A DNA stretch of 5,019 bases from Chlamydiota bacterium (GTDB lineage Bacteria; Chlamydiota; Chlamydiia; Chlamydiales; Criblamydiaceae). Location: positions 1-5,019 of the forward strand of contig JAJFMC010000356.1 in the NCBI GenBank assembly GCA_021772365.1, given 5' to 3'. A program made the position numbers and the translations under genes. Below the pieces are notes generated by a model. The model was not told the DNA's origin, did no database searches, and was given only the letters and a program-made list of their open reading frames with translations. The stretch's first letter is position 1, and the number at the start of each line of letters is the position of its first letter. This document shows positions 1-5,019 of this stretch, piece after piece.

Positions 1-112
1 TAACAGATTTATTCCCAAGGAATTTAAGAGTGAATACGGAACAAGGATTTTTCATAAAAATCCATTGCTTCATATTAGCTTATAGTATGAATTGTTTATA
101 TGGGATGATACA
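1..112. other. Unassigned edge region with small AT-rich hairpin
   Basis: No gene is recognised here. A plus-strand frame is open from base 2 to a TAG at 83-85 (starting NRFIPKEFKSEYGTR) and could be the tail of a gene or relic that begins outside the window, but I do not recognise it. Bases 45-52 (GGATTTTT) and 56-63 (AAAAATCC) form a perfect 8-bp stem with a 3-nt loop. No T-tract follows, so it is not a convincing intrinsic terminator. Confidence 0.3.
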
Positions 113-225
113 CAGCTAAGACTTTTTTGAGCACGCCATCTACTTCCTGTAACTCCCTGGAAAAGACGGAGTCTTTTCCTGCGTCGCTACAGTCGTATCT
201 GACGCACTCAAAGAAGTTTTAGCTG
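113..225. repeat. Imperfect long palindrome (element A)
   Basis: The left arm beginning CAGCTAAGACTTTTTTGAG at 113 is matched by the reverse complement of the right arm ending at 225 (CAGCTAAAACTTCTTTGAG). Pairing is good for about the outer 30 bp and weak in the middle. It is strong again at the tip, where GGAAAAGAC (159-167) pairs with GTCTTTTCC (171-179) around a 3-nt loop. The right half and the following flank resemble the second palindrome at 3173-3315, so I read A as a decayed member of the same repeat family. It lies just upstream of the transposase remnant at 264. Whether it is mobile, or a terminal structure of a lost element, is not shown by the sequence. Confidence 0.6.
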
Positions 226-227
226 CG

Positions 228-250
228 GTTTGGCGTGGCAATCGGGGTCT
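228..250 (+). repeat. Conserved flank block of palindrome family, copy A
   Basis: This 23-bp block contains GCAATCGGGGTCT and follows the palindrome ending at 225. It matches 3293-3315 at 20 of 23 positions without gaps (offset 3065). The alignment extends ungapped, but weakly, back to about 195/3260. The shared flank is the best evidence that the two palindromes have one origin. Confidence 0.6.
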
Positions 251-263
251 CAGCAACAACTAA

Positions 264-484
264 GTGAAAGTGAGGATGAACTATGAGTGTATTTGCTCCT
301 AAACTCTCCACGAAGGCAGAAGGTCGCTGCGAATGCTAAAAAACGGCCTTTATGTAGTACCCCTCCACACCATCAAAAGGCTGCAAATAAAACAGAAAAA
401 GTTTCCTTAAACTGGGCTAAATTAATTGCCCGTATTTACGAAGTCAATCCACTGATTTGCTAATATGGGAAGGAGATCAAGATC
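264..484 (+). pseudogene. IS91/ISCR-type transposase C-terminal remnant
   Basis: Three reading frames give successive pieces of the C-terminal part of an IS91/ISCR-type Y2 transposase. VKVRMNY (264-284) resembles the family's VRIRHYG. VFAPKLSTKAE (289-321) continues it in another frame, matching the usual HYGVFAP segment. After a further shift the frame at 323-460 reads ANAKKRPLCSTPP and then NWAKLIARIYEVNPLIC, which corresponds to the family's W-A-x-L-x-x-R-x-[YF]-E-[VI]-[ND]-P-L-x-C-P-x-C-G segment. An in-frame TAA at 461-463 and a TAT replace part of the CPxCG zinc knuckle, and GKEIKI follows to 484. At least two frameshifts and a stop show it is dead, and the catalytic N-terminal part is absent. 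The family assignment is from memory of motifs. Nothing recognisable lies between 485 and the channel gene end at 553. Confidence 0.7.
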
Positions 485-552
485 ACCCCATTGAAATTCC
501 TATCCATAAAAATGGGTAGCACACATTTTGGTGGAAGAAAACGAGCCAGAAT

Positions 553-1629
553 TTATACCGGTCGTGTTTCAACCATTTGAACGGCCATCGTTGGGTAAGC
601 AAAATAGGCGCCATTTTTTGTGACGATTTCATGGAGTTTGAACAGTAGTTCTTGGTGGATTACTCGGTGCCCATCTAAACTTGTCACGTTGGAGTAGGCC
701 ATGATCTTAATATCCAAAGAACTGTTATTGTATGCGGAGAAGGCAGCAAATCTTGGTAAATCATTTTGTAACGACTCATGTTGATCAAGGTGAGCCTGGA
801 ATTCTGCAATAATAGCTTTGATACAAGAGAAATCTTTAAACCGAATCGCGACGGTCTCGAAAACCCGACGGTGGGTCCGTTTTGATAAATTGGTTACCAT
901 CGTTTGTGAAAACATCGAGTTCGGGATAAAAATAGGGAGTTTTTCTAGGTCGCGAATACGCGTCATGTACCAGCCAATTTCTTCGACCTTCCCCATTGTG
1001 TCTTTTCCTGCTATTTTGATGAAATCACCGGTCTTGAAGGGGGTGTTGATATAGATCAGTAGTCCGCCAAAAAAATTGGCGATGAGGTCTTTGGCGGCAA
1101 ATCCAATGGCCGCAGCGCTGATCCCTCCGATGGTTAACAGCGTACCGACGCCTTGGCCGGAGACTTCAAGAAGGAGTGCTATAACGATAAACAGGATCAC
1201 CAGGGTAAAGATCTTGTCGATAGCATCGATACGTTGCGGGTCCAATCGCACCTTTTCCCACGCATTGTTTTCTGTCACTGCTTGTATAGTCAGTCGTTTC
1301 CACCGCATAAAAAACCACCCTGCGGCGATTATTCCCAGAACGACAGGGATGGTGATGGATGTAGGGCTGATGATAGGTTCGTTGTTTATGCTGCGGTCGA
1401 TGATGACGATACACCAGAATGTGGCGTAAAACCAAACGAAGAAACAGGTAGGAGGATAGAGCGCTTCGAAAAAGCTGGCTCGCCAGAACTGCTGTTTATG
1501 GGTAAAATGATTAGCGAGAAACTCTAGGAGGCGTTTGACTCCTAAGTTGAATACAATGACGAAAAGTAACAAGATCGAAAGGTCTGTTACCCACGGTTTT
1601 TGGAGTAATTGCTTGATGGATTCAGTCAT
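553..1629 (-). CDS. YnaI-like small mechanosensitive ion channel (MscS family)
   Basis: Complete 358-residue inner-membrane channel, expected to open under membrane tension and release solutes during hypo-osmotic shock. Hydrophobic segments lie at about 16-38, 57-79, 92-109 and 138-157, followed by the pore-lining helix at about 160-194. That gives five helices, as in E. coli YnaI, which is of similar length (343 residues). The family core is clear: GGISAAAIGFAAKDLIANFF at 168-187, PFKTGDFIKI at 197-206, and the cytoplasmic beta domain with GKVEEIGW (213-220) and FIPNSMFSQ (234-242). NGAYFAYP (339-346) matches the YnaI-type C-terminal end. The ATG at 1629 has an AAGGG about 7 nt upstream, within ACCCTAAGGGT, and ends in TAA. 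No frame damage is seen. The family is certain. The subtype is inferred from resemblance, and the gating properties are unknown. Confidence 0.95.
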   Translation of the reverse strand: MTESIKQLLQKPWVTDLSILLLFVIVFNLGVKRLLEFLANHFTHKQQFWRASFFEALYPPTCFFVWFYATFWCIVIIDRSINNEPIISPTSITIPVVLGIIAAGWFFMRWKRLTIQAVTENNAWEKVRLDPQRIDAIDKIFTLVILFIVIALLLEVSGQGVGTLLTIGGISAAAIGFAAKDLIANFFGGLLIYINTPFKTGDFIKIAGKDTMGKVEEIGWYMTRIRDLEKLPIFIPNSMFSQTMVTNLSKRTHRRVFETVAIRFKDFSCIKAIIAEFQAHLDQHESLQNDLPRFAAFSAYNNSSLDIKIMAYSNVTSLDGHRVIHQELLFKLHEIVTKNGAYFAYPTMAVQMVETRPV

Positions 1630-1687
1630 TGATAAACCCTTAGGGTGAATTTTCTGAAATTACTAGTAAACATCACCTAGGGGTTTG

Positions 1688-1693
1688 TTTCAA
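1688..1693 (-). promoter_or_regulatory. Possible -35 box for the channel gene
   Basis: On the minus strand TTGAAA lies about 60 nt before the channel start. The best -10 candidates 17-19 nt downstream (TTTACT, TTACTA, TACTAG) are poor matches to TATAAT. The channel could instead be read through from the upstream gene. Weak call. Confidence 0.2.
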
Positions 1694-1700
1694 GGTCTAT

Positions 1701-1765
1701 ACCCAAACAAGCTGAAGAATTGGGATTTCTCTTTGCTAAAAAACAATTCTTCAACTTGTTTGGGT
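1701..1765 (-). repeat. Inverted repeat with 22-bp arms at a gene end
   Basis: The arms are 1701-1722 and 1744-1765, separated by 21 nt, with 21 of 22 positions complementary. The single mismatch (C1712 opposite A1754) becomes a G-U wobble in minus-strand RNA, so that transcript can form an uninterrupted 22-bp stem. The right arm touches the TAG stop of the minus-strand gene at 1766. No T-tract follows the stem on either strand (the T run is in the loop). A role as 3'-end stabiliser, RNase processing site or non-classical terminator is more plausible than an intrinsic terminator. It could equally be a dispersed palindromic repeat. Confidence 0.75.
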
Positions 1766-2815
1766 CTAAAGAGCCTTACGTTTTTCTAGGGCTATCTTGG
1801 CGCTTTTAAGCATTTGAGGTGAGACCTTTTCCTTCTGTAACATACTTTCGATATAGGGGATCGCCGTTGCACGCTGAACGCATAGGTAAAGGCTTTTGGC
1901 CATGTCCCATGTTTCTTTCGGTGTTAGTTTTGTTTCTGTGCTTAATAACTCAAGGTATAGAGTCGCTAATAGGCAACGTATCGGCTGCTTTATCCAGCAG
2001 TTACCGACAGTTTGTGCCTTGATCGTTGTATCCTGTAGAAAAGCCAATCCCTTCAGAATTCGTGTCGAATTAGGTCCGATTTTATCCTTATATGTTTCCA
2101 AAAACTTTTCGGGCTTCACGAGATCATCGGAATAAAATATGGGGTGTACCAATAACGATGGTGCTGTTTCCAAAGAAGCAAGAAGCTGTCGGCGTTTGTC
2201 TAAGCCACCTTCATTGTTGTGAATGGTGATGTAAAATGGCTGACACGCTGGGTCATTATAAGAAGTTCTCTGGGAGTTCACTAAAATTTCAAAGAAAGGC
2301 TTCGTTGGGCCATATTGTGAAGCAATATTACCCACCATGCGGCATACAGTATGCTTTTGCCAACCTGTAACGGCACAATCATAGGCCACTCTATTGTTTT
2401 TTGGGCGGTGACCGTCCTCCACCTCTCTGCTGAACGGTGAAACGATCATTTGTCCGGTTTCACGAAATGCTTCTATAGCTTTTTCAAAGACGGGTTTATA
2501 TTTACCTAGTTGGCTTTTGCCTTCAGCGTAGTATTTTTTAAGGATAAATCGTGTGAAGGCTGCTCCTACTTTGTTGTCGTGGCCTTCAGGCCAGCCGTCA
2601 GATTCCCCTAAATTTAAGAATCCGCCGATGATGTTTTTGCTGAACTGTTGGATCAGTTGTTCATCCATTGAGTCGTAGGGTGTGGCAGAGGCTTGAGAAA
2701 TGCTTGATATATCAAATGCTTTACTGAATAGGTCATTACCGTCAACAGTAAAGAAATTTGATGGATTGAAAGGGGATTGTTGAAACAATCCTGCAAAAGC
2801 ACTATCGGAATTCAT
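1766..2815 (-). CDS. Orphan 349-residue protein with QTVGNCW motif
   Basis: I do not recognise this protein. The frame opens at a GTG (2827), but I prefer the ATG at 2815. The only Shine-Dalgarno-like GGAG abuts the GTG, whereas it lies 11 nt before the ATG, giving 349 residues (MNSDSAFAGL...). There is no signal peptide or membrane segment, so it is probably soluble. The first 50 residues are rich in Ser, Phe and Asn. After that come mixed helical regions including GESDGWPEGHDNKVGAAFTR (about 70-89), FYITIHNNEGGLDKR (194-208), and QTVGNCW at 268-274 followed by a helix-like RCLLATLYLELLS. The QxxGNCW pattern loosely recalls the nucleophile region of some cysteine hydrolases (calpains have QGxxGDCW), but the spacing differs by one residue and no His/Asp partners can be assigned. 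The ORF is undamaged, so it is probably a functional accessory gene. A secreted host-directed role is speculation. Confidence 0.8.
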   Translation of the reverse strand: MNSDSAFAGLFQQSPFNPSNFFTVDGNDLFSKAFDISSISQASATPYDSMDEQLIQQFSKNIIGGFLNLGESDGWPEGHDNKVGAAFTRFILKKYYAEGKSQLGKYKPVFEKAIEAFRETGQMIVSPFSREVEDGHRPKNNRVAYDCAVTGWQKHTVCRMVGNIASQYGPTKPFFEILVNSQRTSYNDPACQPFYITIHNNEGGLDKRRQLLASLETAPSLLVHPIFYSDDLVKPEKFLETYKDKIGPNSTRILKGLAFLQDTTIKAQTVGNCWIKQPIRCLLATLYLELLSTETKLTPKETWDMAKSLYLCVQRATAIPYIESMLQKEKVSPQMLKSAKIALEKRKAL

Positions 2816-2887
2816 GCTGTAAAACACTCCGTGTTAACGTTTTAATTTATTAAATGAAAATATTAAACGAGAATGGTTAATCTGGTG
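2816..2887 (-). promoter_or_regulatory. AT-rich leader of the orphan gene
   Basis: Seventy-two bases separate the transposase relic's stop from the ATG at 2815. On the minus strand it is AT-rich (TTTAATATTTTCATTTAATAA) and ends with GGAG before the start. TAAT-like -10 options exist, but none has a well-placed -35. The gene may have its own weak promoter here or be read through from the relic. Confidence 0.25.
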
Positions 2888-3127
2888 TTAAGATGATAAT
2901 AAGATTGTATGGTGATTGCCATCAGCAAAGAGTTTAGAGCTGGGTGGAATATCCAACTTCATTTCCCACAAAACGCTCAAATCACTTTCAGAACCTGCTC
3001 TAAATTCGAATTCAATCGGTTTACCATCACTAGTCACAACCATATGAACTTGTGGATCATCATTAACTTTTAAGGTTCGAAGTAAGTCATCACTAATAAC
3101 GTAAACCAATGTAGCGTAGTCGTTCAT
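2888..3127 (-). pseudogene. Internally deleted IS982-like DDE transposase relic
   Basis: This is a 79-codon frame from the ATG at 3127, where GGGTGA lies about 6 nt upstream. A GTG at 3136 would add three residues, but it overlaps that site. Residues 9-26 (YVISDDLLRTLKVNDDPQ) resemble the extreme N-terminus of IS982/IS4-like transposases. Residues 27-70 (VHMVVTSDGKPIEFEF, RAGSESD, then LDIPPSSKLFADG) resemble the middle of the DDE domain, where family members read KVHLLVT-x-x-G-x-P-[IV]-E, PGSxSD and D-L-P-x-G-S-x-x-x-A-D. The roughly 120-150 residues that normally separate these parts are missing, and the protein ends soon after the AD motif. The frame survives the deletion, so it could still yield a small protein, but not an active transposase. 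The assignment rests on motif memory. An intact unrelated small protein is the alternative. Confidence 0.65.
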
Positions 3128-3156
3128 AATATTCACCCGTTCTGATTCGAAAAAAC

Positions 3157-3162
3157 ATTATA
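3157..3162 (-). promoter_or_regulatory. Candidate -10 box before the transposase relic
   Basis: A perfect TATAAT on the minus strand lies 30 nt before the relic ATG. The nearest -35-like hexamer, TTTACG, is 15 nt upstream inside the hairpin arm, a short spacing and partial match. It could drive the relic and the orphan gene behind it. Confidence 0.35.
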
Positions 3163-3172
3163 CAGACATTTT

Positions 3173-3293
3173 CTTGTCGTAAACGGTCTTTTTTGCGCCC
3201 ATCTGCTAAGCCTCGATTTTCGGTAAGGGGTTGAACCCTTACCTTCAAATCGAGGCTACGCATCTGGGCGCAAAAAAGACCGTTTACGACAAG
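3173..3293. repeat. 121-bp near-perfect hairpin (element B)
   Basis: Bases 3173-3201 are fully complementary to 3265-3293 (29 bp). After a few mismatches (3202-3203, 3207-3208), pairing resumes through 3209-3219 with 3247-3257. After a small asymmetric bulge, GGTAAGGG (3222-3229) pairs with CCCTTACC (3236-3243) around the 6-nt loop GTTGAA. The structure separates the minus-strand relic from the plus-strand ppc promoter. It contains no convincing gene; the open minus frame through it is a by-product. The runs of six T and six A sit inside the stem, so it is not a standard terminator, although it may block transcription either way. Similarity to the palindrome at 113-225 suggests a MITE-like or other dispersed palindromic element. 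TTT lies on both sides, too short to call a target duplication. Confidence 0.9.
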
Positions 3294-3315
3294 TTTGGGG
3301 TAGCAATCAGGGTCT
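3293..3315 (+). repeat. Conserved flank block of palindrome family, copy B
   Basis: This 23-bp block contains GCAATCAGGGTCT and begins at the last base of the hairpin. It matches 228-250 at 20 of 23 positions. The similar block on the same side of both palindromes suggests the repeat unit extends to at least 3315. Confidence 0.6.
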
Positions 3316-3361
3316 AGGGCTCTCTTCCTAAGAAAATGGGTTATTATCGACACAGTTAAGT

Positions 3362-3390
3362 TTGACTCGTAGTGGTAGCCTCGTTATAAA
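3362..3390 (+). promoter_or_regulatory. Sigma-70-type promoter of ppc
   Basis: TTGACT (3362-3367) and TATAAA (3385-3390) are separated by exactly 17 nt, each matching the consensus at 5 of 6 positions. A start site near 3397 would give a leader of about 24 nt before the ppc ATG. There is no room for a riboswitch. The hairpin ending at 3293 would shield this promoter from upstream transcription. Confidence 0.65.
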
Positions 3391-3420
3391 GAGTTTTTGG
3401 AACTTATATTGAGAATGAAG

Positions 3421-5019
3421 ATGACTGATACCCATTTGTACGAAAAGTTGGTTGAGCGGAAGTATGAAAAATATAGCGAATTTTTTTTGAAGTTACCTTT
3501 CTCACCTTTGCATCAATATGGGGAGAAATTGCCTCTTTTCAAGAGTTATTGTGTAGAAGGATTGGCACAAGGGAATTCTCCTATAGAGATCGTAGATCGC
3601 TTCTTTAAGGATGGACTCAATATCAGTAGCGAAGAAGAGCAAGACCGCGTACTGTTTCTTTTTCTTCAGCTGATCGAACGAGAGGTTGTTCTCTTTGATG
3701 CTCTAGAAGATACAGCGAAACCTCAGCTTTATACAGATTACTTTGAGAAACAATTAAGTGAATTACCCAAAAAACTACCTTCAGGAAAAAATATTCGGCT
3801 TGTTCTGACAGCACACCCCACTCAATTTTATCCCGATTCTGTGTTGGGAATTATTCACGATCTATCTTTGGTTCTTGAAAAAAATAACTTGGCACAGTTA
3901 CGGAAACTGCTACTACAACTCGGTTTTACCTCGCTGAAAAACCCCAAGCCTCCAACACCTTTAGAAGAAGCTCAAATGCTTATCGATCACTTTGGTGATG
4001 TCTTTTATGAAACAATTGTGGACCTCTCGGAAGATTGGTCTGAGCGTGGTGGTAATCGTCCGAACATCGAGTTGGGTTTTTGGCCAGGAGGAGACCGAGA
4101 TGGCCATCCTTTTGTGACGGTAGAAACGACGCGTGCTGTTATACAGCGTTTACACTACTTTATCTTAAGTAAATATATCAAAGAGTTTGAAAAGCTACGT
4201 AGACGGATTACCTTTAAACATGCGGTTCCTTCTGTCAATATGATCCGAGAAAAGCTACACCAATCATTAGGGGGGCAAGGCGGTTATGACACTCCAGCGG
4301 AGTTTATTGAGGATTTAGTGAACCTTAGAGGAAAGGTTGATGAGTATCAAGGAGGACTATTCCGTGAGACAGTCGAACGATTGATTTATGCAGCACAAAA
4401 TTTCGGTTTTTATTTTGCAAGTTTGGATATACGTCAAAGTAGTCAAGTGATTGAAAGTACCGTTTCTCAGATGTTTTCAGATCAAAATATTGATGATAGA
4501 TGGTTGACAGAAGTTCTTGGACGTGAAGTGATACCATCACCGGAATTAAGGAACTTAGAAGGGATGGAAAAAGATCTAGTCGAAGTTTTTCAGGCTATTC
4601 CCGATATACAGAAGAAAAATGGAGAAAAAAGCTGTCATCGTTTTATTATTAGTCACTGCCGCAGTATTAGCCATGTTCTTAACACTCTACTGGTAGCTCG
4701 AGCGGTTTGCAGTAAGAAGTGGACTAATAATTTTGATGTCGTCCCTTTATTTGAATCCATAGAGGATCTACAAAAATCTCATGAAGTTATGGAACAGTTA
4801 TTTAACCTCCCAATATATCGTGAGCACTTACGTAAACGTAGCTTTCAACAGACGGTGATGTTCGGTTTTTCTGATGGAACAAAAGATGGAGGATATCTCA
4901 CCTGTAACTGGGAAATACAAAAAGCTAAAGAGGATTTATCGAAACTCGCAAAAGAGAAAGGAGTGGAAATTATATTTTTTGATGGACGGGGAGGTCCTGC
5001 TGCTCGCGGTGGTGGAAAT
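3421..5019 (+). CDS. Phosphoenolpyruvate carboxylase (3' end outside window)
   Basis: Cytoplasmic enzyme that adds bicarbonate to PEP, giving oxaloacetate and phosphate to replenish the TCA cycle. The 533 codons shown are open to the window edge, roughly 60% of a usual 880-930-residue enzyme. Motifs in order: TAHPTQ at 130-135 with catalytic His132; GFWPGGDRDGHP at 219-230; LDIRQSS at 335-341; VVPLFESIEDL at 440-450; FSDGTKDGGY at 483-492; FFDGRGGPAARGGG at 519-532. Compared with the E. coli type, TAHPTE becomes TAHPTQ, GGDRDGNP becomes GGDRDGHP, SDSAKDAG becomes SDGTKDGG and FHGRGG becomes FDGRGG. I associate these forms with a Bacteroidetes/Chlamydiae-like branch rather than with loss of function. 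ATG 3421 has GAG 7 nt upstream; an in-frame ATG at 3415 is a close alternative. The frame shows no damage. C-terminal residues that bind allosteric effectors are not visible. Confidence 0.96.
   Translation, partial: MTDTHLYEKLVERKYEKYSEFFLKLPFSPLHQYGEKLPLFKSYCVEGLAQGNSPIEIVDRFFKDGLNISSEEEQDRVLFLFLQLIEREVVLFDALEDTAKPQLYTDYFEKQLSELPKKLPSGKNIRLVLTAHPTQFYPDSVLGIIHDLSLVLEKNNLAQLRKLLLQLGFTSLKNPKPPTPLEEAQMLIDHFGDVFYETIVDLSEDWSERGGNRPNIELGFWPGGDRDGHPFVTVETTRAVIQRLHYFILSKYIKEFEKLRRRITFKHAVPSVNMIREKLHQSLGGQGGYDTPAEFIEDLVNLRGKVDEYQGGLFRETVERLIYAAQNFGFYFASLDIRQSSQVIESTVSQMFSDQNIDDRWLTEVLGREVIPSPELRNLEGMEKDLVEVFQAIPDIQKKNGEKSCHRFIISHCRSISHVLNTLLVARAVCSKKWTNNFDVVPLFESIEDLQKSHEVMEQLFNLPIYREHLRKRSFQQTVMFGFSDGTKDGGYLTCNWEIQKAKEDLSKLAKEKGVEIIFFDGRGGPAARGGGN

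Noticed and set aside
460..511. Plus-strand reading LIWEGDQDHPIEIPIHKNG ending at a TAG
   Set aside because: It looked protein-like, but it has no start, is under 20 codons, and lies just past a frameshifted transposase remnant. I could not assign it to any family.
818..1527. Plus-strand open frames at 818-1054, 1076-1429 and 1153-1527, and a second minus frame at 1166-1435
   Set aside because: All lie inside the channel gene in other frames. Their translations are Arg- or His-rich, low-plausibility sequences with no family resemblance.
1636..1646. ACCCTTAGGGT palindrome over the channel gene's ribosome site
   Set aside because: It overlaps the likely Shine-Dalgarno AAGGG, but it is only 11 bp with a 1-nt centre and cannot be called an operator or RNA switch from sequence alone.
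1701..1765. Intrinsic terminator reading of the inverted repeat
   Set aside because: The stem is not followed by a T-tract on either strand, and the 21-nt loop is long for a rho-independent terminator.
1819..2135. Plus-strand open frames at 1819-2022 and 1896-2135
   Set aside because: Antisense shadows of the intact minus-strand orphan gene; no recognisable domain.
2816..2827. GTG start at 2827 for the orphan gene
   Set aside because: The only GGAG directly abuts this GTG, leaving no spacing for ribosome binding; the ATG at 2815 is better placed.
3093..3353. Minus-strand frame of 86 codons
   Set aside because: It runs straight through both arms of the 121-bp hairpin and overlaps the transposase relic start; it is open because of the repeat, not because it codes.
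3623..4540. Minus-strand frames at 3623-3814 and 4325-4540
   Set aside because: Antisense to conserved PEP carboxylase codons; no family resemblance.

Overview
The window is a bacterial chromosome segment with a mobile-element-scarred, leftward-transcribed part (about 1-3130) and a rightward metabolic gene cut off by the window end. Base composition is moderately AT-rich. The PEP carboxylase carries variant motifs (TAHPTQ, SDGTKDGGY, FFDGRGGPAARGGG) that I associate from memory with the Bacteroidetes/Chlamydiae-like branch of the family. Together with decayed transposases and an orphan protein, this suggests a host-associated Gram-negative such as a chlamydia-like amoeba symbiont. That assignment is an inference of low confidence.

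Layout. 1-112 holds no recognisable gene, only an 8-bp AT-rich hairpin and a short open frame entering from outside. 113-250 is a diverged long palindrome plus a short flank. 264-484 is a frameshifted C-terminal remnant of an IS91/ISCR-type transposase. 553-1629 (minus) is an intact YnaI-like small mechanosensitive channel. 1701-1765 is a 22-bp-arm inverted repeat that begins directly at the stop codon of the next gene. 1766-2815 (minus) is an orphan 349-residue protein with a QTVGNCW motif. 2888-3127 (minus) is a small open frame that reads as an internally deleted IS982-like DDE transposase. 3173-3293 is a strong 121-bp hairpin followed by a 23-bp flank block shared with the first palindrome. 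3362-3390 is a near-consensus sigma-70 promoter, and 3421-5019 (plus, incomplete) is ppc.

How the parts relate. ppc makes oxaloacetate from PEP and bicarbonate to refill the TCA cycle, and appears to be transcribed alone from its own promoter. The channel protects against hypo-osmotic shock and has no evident functional link to ppc. The orphan gene lies 72 nt downstream of the transposase relic on the same strand and could be read from a promoter left by that element. No defence system, CRISPR array, tRNA or rRNA was seen. The most notable non-coding signal is that the two palindromes, about 3 kb apart, look like members of one repeat family.
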